NCBI GenBank assembly: GCA_016722445.1
Contig: JADKIZ010000001.1
Coordinates: forward strand, 124,001-188,000
Length of the DNA stretch: 64,000 nucleotides
Reading direction: 5' to 3'
Source of the DNA: Flavobacteriales bacterium
Lineage (GTDB): Bacteria; Bacteroidota; Bacteroidia; Flavobacteriales_D; Sanyastnellaceae
Shown: positions 37,438 through 47,238 of the stretch, one piece after another
Layout: the number at the start of each line of letters is the position of its first letter
Position numbering within the stretch: position 1 is the stretch's first letter
Position numbers and translations under genes: made by a program
Notes under the pieces: model-generated
The model's database searches: none
What the model was told of the DNA's origin: nothing
The model's input: only the letters and a program-made list of their open reading frames with translations

Positions 37438-38319
37438 ATGAATATTGTCATTCTATCGCGCGACACTAAACTGTACAGTACACAGCGACTTGTAGAGGCA
37501 GCAGAACAACACGGACATTCTGTGCGTGTAGTGGATCATCTTAAATGCAATCTGGTGATTGAAAAAAAGAAACCCAAGGTTTTCTATCGAGGTGAAGAAC
37601 TCACGGATGTACATGCCATCATACCACGTATTGGTGCATCAGTGACATTCTACGGAACGGCAGTGGTTCGTCAGTTCGAGATGATGCATGTATTCAGCGC
37701 AGTTGAATCACAGGCATTGGTTCGTTCACGCGACAAACTGAGGAGTCTTCAGATTCTTTCACGCGCAGGATTAGGACTACCGAAAACTGTTTTCACCAAT
37801 TATTCGCGTGATGTGAAAACAGTACTTGAGGAAGTTGGTGGAACACCAGTTGTGATCAAGTTATTGGAAGGAACGCAAGGCTTAGGTGTTGTTCTTGCTG
37901 AGAACGATAATGCCGCCATCAGTGTGATGGAGGCATTCAATGGCCTCAAGGCAAGAGTGATTGTTCAAGAATTTATACGTGAAGCAAAAGGTGCGGATAT
38001 TCGGGCGTTTGTGATCGATGGGCACGTCGTAGGTGCTATGAAGCGTCAAGCGAAGGAAGGAGAATTCAGGTCTAATCTACACCGCGGTGGAACTGCAGAA
38101 GTGATTAAACTCTCCAGACAGGAAGAGATAGCGGCCATCAAAGCTGCCAAAGCACTTGGGCTTGGAATAGCGGGTGTGGATATGCTGCAAAGTGAACGCG
38201 GACCATTGATTCTCGAAGTGAATTCATCTCCCGGACTTGAGGGTATAGAAAGAGCTACACAAAAGGACATCTCCGGCGAAGTGATTCGATATATTGAAAA
38301 ACATGTGGACATCCATTGA
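37438..38319 (+). CDS. rimK: RimK-family ATP-grasp ligase
   Basis: 293 aa ATP-grasp enzyme. Motifs: VVIKLLEGTQGLGVVLAE near residue 139, VQEFIREAKGADIRAFVI near 182, MKRQAKEGEFRSNLHRGG near 201, LILEVNSSPGLEGIE near 260. RimK adds glutamate to the C-terminus of ribosomal protein S6; homologues ligate amino acids to other acceptors. Length and motifs match E. coli RimK. Ends just before a bidirectional terminator. Confidence 0.88.
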   Translation: MNIVILSRDTKLYSTQRLVEAAEQHGHSVRVVDHLKCNLVIEKKKPKVFYRGEELTDVHAIIPRIGASVTFYGTAVVRQFEMMHVFSAVESQALVRSRDKLRSLQILSRAGLGLPKTVFTNYSRDVKTVLEEVGGTPVVIKLLEGTQGLGVVLAENDNAAISVMEAFNGLKARVIVQEFIREAKGADIRAFVIDGHVVGAMKRQAKEGEFRSNLHRGGTAEVIKLSRQEEIAAIKAAKALGLGIAGVDMLQSERGPLILEVNSSPGLEGIERATQKDISGEVIRYIEKHVDIH

Positions 38320-38340
38320 TGTTCATTTCAATCTGAAACA

Positions 38341-38369
38341 AAAAAGGATGATCGTTGATCATCCTTTTT
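38341..38369. terminator. Bidirectional terminator between rimK and the Usp gene
   Basis: A perfect 13-bp stem (AAAAAGGATGATC with GATCATCCTTTTT) around a GTT loop has T runs in both directions. It lies between two convergent genes. Confidence 0.93.
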
Positions 38370-38389
38370 TGTTTGTTCAATTTCTATTT

Positions 38390-39226
38390 TCAGATTGAAA
38401 AAATCGCTTTATCCATCACGTATGTATCAACAGGATTCACACACAAAACTGGAATCTGCGCTTCATTCGTAATGACTTGTTGTTCGTAGTTACTACTGAA
38501 GAAACTCATGATGCTATTGTCATAAAAGTTCATGATACAAATAAGATCAGCATCAATACCAGCACTGTATTTAAGCAGGTCTTTTACAAAACCATCTGAT
38601 TTGTTGTTGGTGATCTCCACTTCATAAGGTATACCCTTATCAGAGAGATATTCTTCAGCAAAGATGATGTTGCGTTCCAATTGATTTTTCAGGAACTCGT
38701 CTGTTTCGCCTGGAGAAATCAAGTGAACTTTGGAGTTAAAGTATTTGGCCACATCAGCCACGAGGCTGAGTTTTTGTTTTGTTTCTTTATGAAGATCGAG
38801 TGGAGCGACCAGTTTATGAAAACCATGTGGTCTTGTCTGGCGTTCCTGAACGATGATAAAAGGAACAGAACTTTCTGTAACAATTTTCAGAGCGCGGCTA
38901 CCGGTGAGGAATTGCATACCACGCATACCATGTGTACCCATGATGATGAGGCTTGCATCCAATTCAACTGCCATTTTATCGATGTCCTCGAAGATGCTTC
39001 CAATACGTGCGACTGTTTGAATCATCACGTTGTTTTCGCGCATGATGCGGTCACGCACGGCATCGAGTTTCATTCGGGCCTCTGCAATATGTTTTTTATT
39101 TTCCACGATGTGGATGACATAAATATCAGCCCCGATGGTTTTGGCCACGAGCAATGCATGCTCGATTGCGGTATCACTCACACGGGTGAAATCCGAAGGA
39201 ACCAGTATCTTCTTTTCGTTTGCCAT
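38390..39226 (-). CDS. Universal stress protein, tandem Usp domains
   Basis: 278 aa from ATG 39226, which gives MANEKKILVPSDFT; an upstream extension is open but non-conserved. Domain 1 is about residues 5-130, with the ATP-binding pattern IIMGTHGMRG ... GSRALKIV near 95-112. Domain 2 (about 140-275) is divergent and lacks a clear G-x2-G-x9-G[ST] motif. Tandem Usp proteins act in stress and energy-limitation responses. Preceded by a textbook Bacteroidota promoter and followed by a shared terminator, so monocistronic. Confidence 0.87.
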   Translation of the reverse strand: MANEKKILVPSDFTRVSDTAIEHALLVAKTIGADIYVIHIVENKKHIAEARMKLDAVRDRIMRENNVMIQTVARIGSIFEDIDKMAVELDASLIIMGTHGMRGMQFLTGSRALKIVTESSVPFIIVQERQTRPHGFHKLVAPLDLHKETKQKLSLVADVAKYFNSKVHLISPGETDEFLKNQLERNIIFAEEYLSDKGIPYEVEITNNKSDGFVKDLLKYSAGIDADLICIMNFYDNSIMSFFSSNYEQQVITNEAQIPVLCVNPVDTYVMDKAIFSI

Positions 39227-39246
39227 AATGCAGTTTTTGTCGGTTG

Positions 39247-39278
39247 CAAATTTAGACTCAGAACAGGGCTTTGTCAAA
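39247..39278 (-). promoter_or_regulatory. Promoter of the Usp gene
   Basis: On the minus strand TTTG (plus-strand 39275-39278), a 20-nt spacer, then TAAATTTG (39247-39254): an exact match to the Bacteroidota TTTG-N19-21-TAnnTTTG consensus. It ends 20 bp before the ATG. Confidence 0.75.
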
Positions 39279-39396
39279 AGCCTAACGACAGGTTATCAAC
39301 GGAATTATATCCAATTGAAAGATCAGAGTTCCGTTCTAAACCACAAACCAGAACCAGACTGGTATAGTGGCCAAACCCAACCAGAGGTCAAACATG

Positions 39397-39422
39397 AAAA
39401 AAGGCCGGAAAACCGGCCTTTT
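39397..39422 (-). terminator. Terminator downstream of the Skp-like gene
   Basis: Stem AAAAGGCCGG / CCGGCCTTTT with a four-base loop. On the minus strand it is followed by six T. It closes the leftward uppS-bamA-ompH-ompH transcript 20 bp after the last stop codon. Confidence 0.9.
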
Positions 39423-39442
39423 GTTATATAAATTGTTCTGAA

Positions 39443-39987
39443 TTATTTACCGCCAGTTGTGGTTGGGGTAGCAGCTTCATTGGTAAAATCGGGGATTCCC
39501 AGTTCAGCGCACACCAATTTTGTCACATCCTCACCTCCGCCCATGTAAAGCAGATTGCCCGTTCCAGCGTCAAAAATGTAGACGAAATTGTTGGCTTTAC
39601 CCACCTTTTCGATGGCGTCTTTGGCTTTTTTCAGGATAGGATCAATTTTCTTCAGCTCCTCGTTTGACACATCCGCACTTGCTTGTTCCTGAAAGTCATA
39701 GATACCTTGACGTTTCATTTCGATGTCCTTGGCTTTTGTTTCAAGGATCACTTTTGGCGCTGTTTCACGAACCGCTTCAAATTCCTGGATCATTTTTTCA
39801 TAATCCGCTTGCATGGCTTGCAATGCAGTTTCGTATTGTTGCTTATAAGCGTTGAGTTCCTCATAAGCGGTTTTGTATTCCGGCATGTGTTCAACAAGGC
39901 TCTGACCGTTGATGTGACCGAATTTTTGTGCGAAAGCACTAACGGCCGAAAGACATACTGCCGCGATTACAATGATTCCTTTTTCAT
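39443..39987 (-). CDS. ompH: OmpH/Skp-family periplasmic chaperone 1 (start region frame-broken)
   Basis: About 181 aa if repaired. The body (from 39886) is a long coiled coil (residues about 40-120 of the repaired protein) ending in NFVYIFDAGTGNLLYMGGGEDVT, a typical OmpH end. Upstream, the same frame encodes GIIVIAAVCLSAVSAFAQKF, a perfect signal peptide, but its ATG (39987) is one base out of frame: AAAAA at 39980-39984 (complement) needs one more A to give MKKGIIVIA. Skp binds unfolded outer-membrane proteins and hands them to BamA, encoded two genes upstream. Confidence 0.85.
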
Positions 39988-40132
39988 TTCTGGTTGAATA
40001 ATTTCTGATTTATCTCTGGTTATAAATTTTCATGCCAAAGCCTGTTATTTTCCTTTTGAAGGCGATCTTTCTGTGCCCTTACTACCAGGAGTTGGGGAGG
40101 TTTTTCCGCCTTTTCCTTTGTTTTCGGGCGTT

Positions 40133-40708
40133 TCACTTCCTTTTTCTTCCTTCACCGCCACCTTCACCATCTTCCTCCTCTTCCAACACTTCGCCGGGTT
40201 TCAATCCCATTTTTTTCAGGACTTTATCACTTACATCATGTTTGGGGTTGGTATAAAGCATATTGCTATGGTTTGCTTTATCGAAAACAACCATCAATGC
40301 AGAAGTGGAAGCCACATCCTGTATGGCCTCGTAGATTTGGTCCTGAATAGGTTTGATCAATTCTTCGCGTTTTTTGAAGAGTTCACCATCCACGCCAAAT
40401 TTGGCCTTTTGCATGTCTTTGGCCTCTTGCTTTTTCTGCTCGATTTCTTGCTCGCGTTTGCGACGCATTTCGTCGGTCAGAAGGATTTTCTCTGCTTGCA
40501 AAGCAGTTTCGAGCTTGGCAATGGTTTCGTATTTAGCCTCGATTTCCTTTTGCCACTGAGCACTGAGTTTGTTCACTTCAGCTTGTGCTGCCTGATATTC
40601 CGGCACATGGCTCAGAATATACTTGGTGTCCACATAAGCGAATTTTTGCGCCAGCAAAGAGGTAGTAGCGAGGGTTGCAATCAATAAGGCGAAAACTGTC
40701 TTTTTCAT
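40133..40708 (-). CDS. ompH: OmpH/Skp-family periplasmic chaperone 2
   Basis: 191 aa. Signal peptide MKKTVFALLIATLATTSLLAQ, then FAYVDTKYILSHVPEYQ, the OmpH start, a coiled coil (residues about 40-125), and ALMVVFDKANHSNMLYTNP near 146. The acidic/glycine tail ends in GEGRKRK. Another frame reads on from about 40145 as EEKGSETPENKGKGGK... to a TAA near 40045, so the real C-terminus may be longer, but this low-complexity tail cannot decide it. Lies between bamA and the second Skp gene. Confidence 0.9.
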   Translation of the reverse strand: MKKTVFALLIATLATTSLLAQKFAYVDTKYILSHVPEYQAAQAEVNKLSAQWQKEIEAKYETIAKLETALQAEKILLTDEMRRKREQEIEQKKQEAKDMQKAKFGVDGELFKKREELIKPIQDQIYEAIQDVASTSALMVVFDKANHSNMLYTNPKHDVSDKVLKKMGLKPGEVLEEEEDGEGGGEGRKRK

Positions 40709-40823
40709 TCAAAAAATATATTTAACCAATATACAGACGGCTGCGAAAATAACCCGAATCGGGCAATGCCTTTCTGCCGCAGAAGGTATTTACCACATCA
40801 TCAAAGATGACATTCAAAGGTCT

Positions 40824-43491
40824 TTACAATTCTCCTAAGTTCATACCAATGGAGAAGTGGAATTGACCTTTGGCCATAGTGGAGTTGATTTCATCCAATC
40901 TCCAACCGTAGTCAAATCCTAGCAATCCGAACATCGGCAGGAATATTCTCAAACCAACACCCGTCGACCGATAAACATCAAAAGGATTGAAAGAACGCAA
41001 ATTGCTCCAGGTATTGCCCGCGTCAGCAAAAGCCATGGCAAAAATGGTGGCACTTGGATTCGTTGAAAGCGGATAACGAAGTTCCATGCTGTACTTCACA
41101 ATGGCAGGCGAACCAGTAGATTGATCGGGGAATGTCACGCTGAGATCATCATAACCACGCAGATTCACAAACTCACGACCATCGAGGCGATAACCGCTGA
41201 GATAAACACCACCAAGGTAGAAACGCTCAAATGGTGACTGACCCAATTTGCTGTTGTAAGAACCTAAAAATCCCATACCCAAATTGGTATGCAACACAAA
41301 TTTCCTTTCTTTATGCTTATTCAGCGCGGTGTACCAGTGTGCAGTAAACTTGAATTTGTAGTATTCCACAAATTTGTATTTGTCCTGCTCAGTCAAATTG
41401 TCGTAATCAATGGATTCACCATTCACCTTTTCCCTGAAGAAAGTATATGGTGGGGTGAATTTGGATGTAAAAGTGACCTGTGAACCATAAGTCGGGTAGA
41501 TCGGATCAGAGGTAGAACTTCTTGTCAGTGTAAAATCCCAAGAAATGTTGTTCGAGATACCATCGGTAAAACTTCCAAAGAATGAACTGAATCTCTTCAA
41601 CTGGAATTGCTGATATGACAAACCGGTGTACATCAAGAAGTAATCATCCGGGCGTTGCAATCTTTACCAAATGAAATAGATCCACCGATCACTTTCAACT
41701 CCTGTAGATTTGGATTTTCATCACCCGCTTGATATCCGGCCTCTTGAAATGCGGTGTTCGCATCAATATCCTTTTGTTTGAGTTTTTTCGTCTGCCCGTT
41801 GGTTTGACGAGAATTGGAGAATGAGAAAGTGAGTGAATTCGGTTTTTTACCACCTACCCATGGTTCTGTAAATGAAGCATTCCAGGAACGATAATACAAA
41901 CCATTGGAAGAAGCGCTTACGGAGAATCGCTGACCATCACCGGTAGGCAGCGGACTCCATGCATTTTTCTTGAAAAAATTGCGCATGGAGAAATTCGTAA
42001 AGCTGAGTTGCAAAGAACCGATCACACGGCCACCACCCCAACCACCAGAAAGTTGAATCTGGTCGTTCGGTTTTTCTTCCAAGACATATTCGATATCCAC
42101 CAATCCTTCTTCCGGACGGGGAACAGTTCGCACATCGAAGCCTTCTTGATTGAAATAGCCCAATGATGCAAGTTCTCTTTGGGTTCTAATAATGTCCGAG
42201 CGACTGAACAATTCACCTGGTCTCGTGCGGATTTCACGGAAATGACGTGGTCATTGGTTTTGGTATTGCCCGTGATGGAAACTTTACCAATGCGGTATTG
42301 ACTACCTTCAATGATCCTTACTTCCACATCGATGCTATCAGGTTCAACAAAAGTTTCAACTGGAATCACATTCACACCGAGGTAACCTTCATCAGAATAG
42401 AGAGAGGTGACATCAATACCCTGTGGATTGAACATGAGTTTGGTATCGAGTAAAACGGAATTATAAATCTCGCCAGGTTCGATGTTGACGACACTATCCA
42501 AACGAGTGGTGGTGTATTTGGCATTTCCCACAAATGTGATATCTCGGAAATAGAAACGTTTGTCTTCCTCAATTTTCATCTTGATTCCAATCAACTCGTT
42601 ATTGATCACATATATTGAATCACTAACAATTCGGGCGTTTCTGAAACCTTCTTTGTTGTATCGGGCAATGATTTTTTCCTTGTCTTCTTCAAATTTCTCT
42701 TCAATGTATTTGCTCGATTTGAAAATGCGCCACCATCTCTTTTCTTTGGTTTCCTTCATGGTCCGTTTGATGGCTGCATCGCTAAGCACTGGTTGCGGTT
42801 TGCGCTTTTCGAGGAAAAGAAGTTTCTTTTTTTCCATGGCGATTCCCGTTCCTTCCAACACAATTTCTTTGATTTTCACGCGATCTCCGCGGTCAATATT
42901 GAAAGTTAGCACCACACAATTGGGCACTTTCGGATCGCTATCAGGTCGTTCTGAAGCGGTAATTTTTGCATTGAAATAACCCTTGTCGCTGAAATATTCA
43001 TTCATGACGGCAATGGCATTGTTCTTCATGTTGTCATTGCAAATGGTCATTGACTTGAGGTCTACCTTTTCGCGGATATTGTCAGCTTCAGATTTTTTGA
43101 TGCCCTTGAAGTCGAACTTGGACATTCGCGGAGCTTCTTTCACTTGGATCACCAGAAACACGTCATTGCCACGGAATTCGGCGGCATAAACCCCGATGTC
43201 AGTAAAAAGGCGTTGCTTCCAAAGTTTTCTGATCGCATCGGAAATTTTATCTCCGGGAATCATCACATCATCACCTTCCTGCAGACCACTGAAAAGTTTG
43301 ATGGCTTGTGGATCCGTTTGCACGGCGCCAACGACGGAGATGCCCGCTATTTTATAGCTCAGCGGAGCAGTGTAATCTACTGTTTCACCTATGGTAACCT
43401 GAGCCTGTCCATTTGGCGCGTAAAACGCCAAAACCAGCATCGGAATGAGGATGTAGAAGCAGTGCGTAAACTTTTTCAACTGTTGATTCAT
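40824..43491 (-). CDS. bamA: BamA outer-membrane assembly factor (frame broken twice)
   Basis: About 889 aa when repaired. A signal peptide (to about residue 30) precedes five POTRA-type domains to about residue 440, then a 16-strand Omp85 barrel with FGFDYGWRLDE-like GLLGFDYGWRLDE near the end and a terminal FHFSIGMNLGEL. BamA inserts beta-barrel proteins into the outer membrane. Break 1 near 42240-42242 (after NTKTNDHVI; the other frame continues REIRTRPGELFSRSDIIR). Break 2 at 41663-41665 (SISFGK, then LQRPDDYFLMYTGL). One added base at each site restores a single frame. Located directly after uppS. Confidence 0.93.
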
Positions 43492-43503
43492 GTTTTAAAC
43501 TGC

Positions 43504-44283
43504 TTACAGTAACCCTCCGGTATTTTTCGTTTCATTCAAAATATTTCCTTCGCTCGGTGAGATTTGAGCGGAAGTAAGCCCAAATCTTCTTTCCCGGCCT
43601 TGATAGTCCATGATTGCTGCAAAAAAGTCCTCTTCTCCGAAATCAGGCCAGAGCGTTTCTGTAAAGTATAGCTCTGCATAGGCGATTTGCCACAGCAAAA
43701 AGTTACTGATCCTGATTTCCCCGCTTGTTCTGATGAGAAGCCCTGGATCGGGAATTCCAGCAGTACCAAGGTTTTGAGAGATCAGGTCTGGATGAATTTT
43801 TTCTGCTGAAATTCCGGAAGCGACAATTTTTCTGACCGCCTCGGTGATTTCCCGGCGTGAGCTGTAGCTCAGTGCTAGGATCAAATTGATGCGGGTATGA
43901 TGGGCAGTGCGTTGCATTCCTTTGCGAAGTTCTTCCCGACAATTATCTGGCAGACTTTCAAAATCGCCGATCATGGTCAGTTTTACTTCATTTTTATCCA
44001 GTTCATCCAATTCTCCAACGATGGTATGAACCAGTAAAGTCATGAGAGCTTCTACTTCGTCTTTTGGTCTGTTCCAGTTTTCCGTAGAAAAAGCGTATAA
44101 AGTGAGGTGTTTTACACCACAAGCTGTGGCTGCTTTTAGGGAAGCCCGCACCGCTTCAACGCCATTGAGGTGGCCAAATATCCGCTCGCGGCCCTGACTT
44201 TGGGCCCATCGTCCATTGCCATCCATGATGATGGCGACGTGCGCTGGTACGTTATTTTTATCGATTGAATCGAGTAGGCTCAT
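43504..44283 (-). CDS. uppS: Isoprenyl (undecaprenyl) diphosphate synthase
   Basis: 259 aa from ATG 44283 (a TTG five codons upstream is less likely). VAIIMDGNGRWA with catalytic D21, LYAFSTENWNRP near residue 82, and LLIRTSGEIRISNFLLWQ near 204 are the cis-prenyltransferase motifs. It makes the lipid carrier for peptidoglycan and surface polysaccharide. First gene of uppS-bamA-ompH-ompH. Confidence 0.96.
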   Translation of the reverse strand: MSLLDSIDKNNVPAHVAIIMDGNGRWAQSQGRERIFGHLNGVEAVRASLKAATACGVKHLTLYAFSTENWNRPKDEVEALMTLLVHTIVGELDELDKNEVKLTMIGDFESLPDNCREELRKGMQRTAHHTRINLILALSYSSRREITEAVRKIVASGISAEKIHPDLISQNLGTAGIPDPGLLIRTSGEIRISNFLLWQIAYAELYFTETLWPDFGEEDFFAAIMDYQGRERRFGLTSAQISPSEGNILNETKNTGGLL

Positions 44284-44375
44284 CCTGATTGAAGGCAATC
44301 TCTGGTCAGCAAAATTTGGTCGGCAAAGGTAGCCCTTTCACCGCAAAGGAGGATATACCGAAAGGAGGAAAAACG

Positions 44376-45224
44376 TCATTCGTGTTCCCAGCATGAAGTG
44401 GCCTTTTTATCAATACGGATATTGAGCGAAGCCATGCAGAATACGTAAAAATCTTTTCTACCTGGGTCGCCTCGCATGAGGCCTGCGTTATTACCACCAT
44501 TATTTCCGGGTAATTCTCTTTCAATACTTCTGTCGGACAAAGTTGCAGCGAGCGGTCCATTCAAATCGGCGAGCAATCCCGGGTCGACGTATTTGCCAGA
44601 AATGTCGTCGAAATAATCTGTCCATGTTTTGCGCACGCCCCATTCAAGACTAAATCCGAAGACGGCAAACAAATTTGTTTTGATCCCTGCACCAAATGGC
44701 ACAGAAAACATATTGGTTTTGTATTTATCGCCCCCGTACTCGGTGCCCTGACCTTCAGTTCCCAGAGGTTGAAGTTCGTACCATGTTCCTTTGTACTGGG
44801 CCATTGGCCTCATATTGAAGTAGGCTAACCCGCCAAATAAATAAGGGCTCACCGGGAATTGGTCGTTGCCTAATTGATAATTGAAAAAATTCAGTTCGAA
44901 GACCATACTGCCTTCGATCACCTGATTGCGGAAAGACAAGTTGCGATTTCTGATCCATGGGTCGTCGCTATCGGCGTCCCATGCTTCAACGGTGGCATAG
45001 ATGAGTGAGGTTTTCAGCGTCCATCTCCTGTTGAAATTATTGCGAAAAGCGATACCTCCACCCGGTTTGAGTTTGGTTCCAAAATGTTTGTAGGGATTGA
45101 TTTCGCCGATGTAATATGAAGTACCAGCCATTAGACCTATGTCCTTGCTCTTCTCAAATTTACCTCTTTGAGAGAATGCCTGCAAGGAGCACAACAGTAA
45201 TATGATTAGCCAGTTCAGTTTCAA
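44376..45224 (-). CDS. DUF6089-like outer-membrane protein
   Basis: 282 aa. Signal peptide MKLNWLIILLLCSLQAFSQ. DIGLMAGTSYYIGEINP near residue 28, FGTKLKPGGGIAFRNNFN near 48 and FGFSLEWGVRKTWTDYFDDIS near 202 match the beta-barrel family found between nadK and uppS/bamA in many Bacteroidota. Role unknown, presumably outer-membrane. The C-terminal ~30 residues (CMASLNIRIDKK...) are less barrel-like. Confidence 0.8.
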   Translation of the reverse strand: MKLNWLIILLLCSLQAFSQRGKFEKSKDIGLMAGTSYYIGEINPYKHFGTKLKPGGGIAFRNNFNRRWTLKTSLIYATVEAWDADSDDPWIRNRNLSFRNQVIEGSMVFELNFFNYQLGNDQFPVSPYLFGGLAYFNMRPMAQYKGTWYELQPLGTEGQGTEYGGDKYKTNMFSVPFGAGIKTNLFAVFGFSLEWGVRKTWTDYFDDISGKYVDPGLLADLNGPLAATLSDRSIERELPGNNGGNNAGLMRGDPGRKDFYVFCMASLNIRIDKKATSCWEHE

Positions 45225-45329
45225 CAGGGTGGTCTACGAAACGGATTCAAATTTATTGTGTAATGTCGCTCAAACCATCACTGAAATATCATCAGTGACA
45301 AGCTTATACGCAAACCAAGAAAATTGTTT

Positions 45330-46213
45330 CTATATTTTTTTGGTTCTGGCATCCAGTCCCCAACCCATTTTGTTCCGGATGGTCTTGAAGAAGGATTGTT
45401 CCTTGAAGGAAACCAAGTTCAATTCAAAAGATGCACGTGTCAGTTCCACGATTGTGCCGCATGGCACTGTAAAAGAACGGCTATCCAGTGTAATAAGGAA
45501 GTCGGGATCGCGGGCTTCAGCGCTAAGTGAAACTTTGGCTGAGTTGGAAATCACGAATGGTCTTACGTTGAGGTTGTGAGGTGCTACTGGTGTAAGGATA
45601 ATGCCATTGCTTTCCGGCATCACAATCGGCCCACCACAACTGAGGAGTATGCAGTTGACCCTGTTGGTGTAGCTATAATCAGTCCATCAGCCCAATAAGT
45701 CGTCATGAACTGATCATTTACGTAACAATGAACAGTGATCATGCTATTTCGCTGCACATTTAGCAGGGTGACTTCATTCAGTGCAAAAGGAAACTCACCA
45801 AAACTGAAAGATTCACTTTTTACTTCAATGAGAGATCTTCGATCGAGTTCAAAATCCTGATTAACCAATGCTTCGATGGCTTCTTCCACCTGACTCAATT
45901 CTATATTGGAGAGAAAGCCAAGTCGACCAGTATTGACGCCCATGACGGGAATACGGCTATCGCGGATAATTCGTGCAGTTTCCAAGAGGGTACCATCGCC
46001 GCCGATACTCATCATGTAGCGAGCACCGTTCAGGTCGGTATAGTCGTTAAAAGTTTCAACGTTTTTCGGAAGGGTAATTCTTGAGCTGAGGAAATGATGA
46101 AATCCTGTGTGAACTGTGATTCCGATACCACGACGTACGAGGCCATCAACAAGACGTTCTACCCCGGGGGTAAATTCATGGTCGAAGCGCCTACCGTACA
46201 GAGCGATTTTCAC
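45330..46213 (-). CDS. nadK: NAD kinase (frame broken once)
   Basis: About 294 aa when repaired. The N-terminal part has MMSIGGDGTLLETARIIRD near residue 67, MGVNTGRLGFLSN near 91 and ADGLIIATPTGSTAYS near 175; it then loses frame. The remainder, read from 45623, continues MPESNGIILTPVAPHNLNVRP, the normal C-terminal half. One extra base near 45644-45645 gives TGSTAYSLSCGGPIVMPES, the universal NadK sequence. It phosphorylates NAD to NADP. Downstream of the CBS gene, upstream of the DUF6089-like gene. Confidence 0.93.
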
Positions 46214-46265
46214 TGGAGAAAATTAATAGGCTGCAAAGTAACGACGTGATGAGTCAGAAAGATCA

Positions 46266-46922
46266 TCAGATGTTGAGGAAACGCATGAGTTCTTCATAAC
46301 GTTTACGCAAATCCTCGGTGTATTCCTGTTCCTGATATGACGCTTTGACATGATATCCGAAGCGTTCAAAACTTTGGATCATGGCATTGACATCAGGTTG
46401 ATTGAGTTTCAGATTCACTTCTATTCGACCTTCTTCACCCGGACTCACAGAAGTACTGAGGATTTTGGCGTCATTTTCTTCGATGATTCTGGCGATTTGC
46501 TGAAGGCTGTAATCTTTTTCCCACATTTCAAGTACGATGATTCCGCCGCGTTGGTGAACGCCCTGCATTTCAGAGATTTTCTCAACGAGGTCATCGAGTG
46601 TAATGGCACCGATATAATTGTTTTCCGCGTCGGTCACAGGAATAACGCTGATATGATGTTGACCGGCCACCTTGAGGATGTCCAGAATATGATCATTGGC
46701 AGGCACACTGATTTTGAGGAGTTGCAGATCGTGTGCAGTATTGAGAATAGACTCAACTCCGAGGAGTGTGGTTTCGGAGATCAAACCAAGGAATTTACCG
46801 TTGTCGATCACCGGCAGGTGAGCAACCCGGAACTCATCCATGAGATTGAGCGCATTGATGGGATCATCCTGTGCACTAAGGACAGGGAGATCGGCTTTCA
46901 TGAGTTGTCTTGAAGTTATCAC
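46266..46922 (-). CDS. CBS-domain protein
   Basis: 218 aa from GTG 46922. Two CBS domains (about residues 10-65 and 75-130), with MDEFRVAHLPVIDNGKFLGL near 28 and HISVIPVTDAENNYIGAITL near 90. The C-terminal ~80 residues (IIVLEMWEKDYSLQQIARI...) look like an ACT-like ferredoxin fold. CBS pairs bind adenine nucleotides. The pairing with nadK is common in Bacteroidota. The start is within a few bases of a striking inverted-repeat region. Confidence 0.87.
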   Translation of the reverse strand: MITSRQLMKADLPVLSAQDDPINALNLMDEFRVAHLPVIDNGKFLGLISETTLLGVESILNTAHDLQLLKISVPANDHILDILKVAGQHHISVIPVTDAENNYIGAITLDDLVEKISEMQGVHQRGGIIVLEMWEKDYSLQQIARIIEENDAKILSTSVSPGEEGRIEVNLKLNQPDVNAMIQSFERFGYHVKASYQEQEYTEDLRKRYEELMRFLNI

Positions 46923-47238
46923 TTAGGGTAAACTTTAAATTGTTTACAGTTCATTTTACAATTGGAAAGGTGTTTACCCTCCGACTTGTGATGAACTGTT
47001 CCAAACCACAGTTAAAAACCGTTCCACATATTTCAACAACCTCCATCTCTCAACCTGTGTTAACAGTTTACAACTTATACCAATTCAAAGCGGTAAATGT
47101 TGCACGGTCAACTGACCTAATGTCAAAATGAAAATAGCGACTTATACACATGTTGATGAAGAGTGATTGGTTTGATGAATTTCATTTCGTTCAAAGAATA
47201 AGAACATTACTGATTTATTTTGCTACCAAAATACTTTC
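46923..47238. other. Intergenic region between CBS protein and pdxJ
   Basis: 316 bp, AT-rich, no supported gene. It contains two interleaved 9-bp inverted repeats (listed separately), several GTTTAC/GTAAAC copies, and TTATACACA at 47142-47150, which matches the DnaA-box consensus. No good promoter boxes on either strand. Divergent starts: CBS (-) and pdxJ (+). Confidence 0.7.
46925..46999. repeat. Two interleaved perfect 9-bp inverted repeats
   Basis: AGGGTAAAC (46925-46933) pairs with GTTTACCCT (46972-46980). ACAGTTCAT (46946-46954) pairs with ATGAACTGT (46991-46999). The order is left1-left2-right1-right2, so the pairs cross. They lie immediately upstream of the CBS-nadK start. Confidence 0.75.

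Noticed and set aside
40032..40687. Plus-strand ORFs opposite the Skp-like gene (Phe-rich, up to 204 codons)
   Set aside because: Antisense shadows of a Lys/Glu-rich coiled-coil gene.
42200..42260. Programmed frameshifting in bamA, ileS and other broken genes
   Set aside because: No shared slippery heptamer with downstream structure; sites differ in gene position and are better explained by missing bases.
47142..47150. Replication origin at the DnaA-box-like TTATACACA
   Set aside because: Only one clear box is present, with no dnaA or other origin genes nearby; a 9-mer match is expected by chance in a window of this size.
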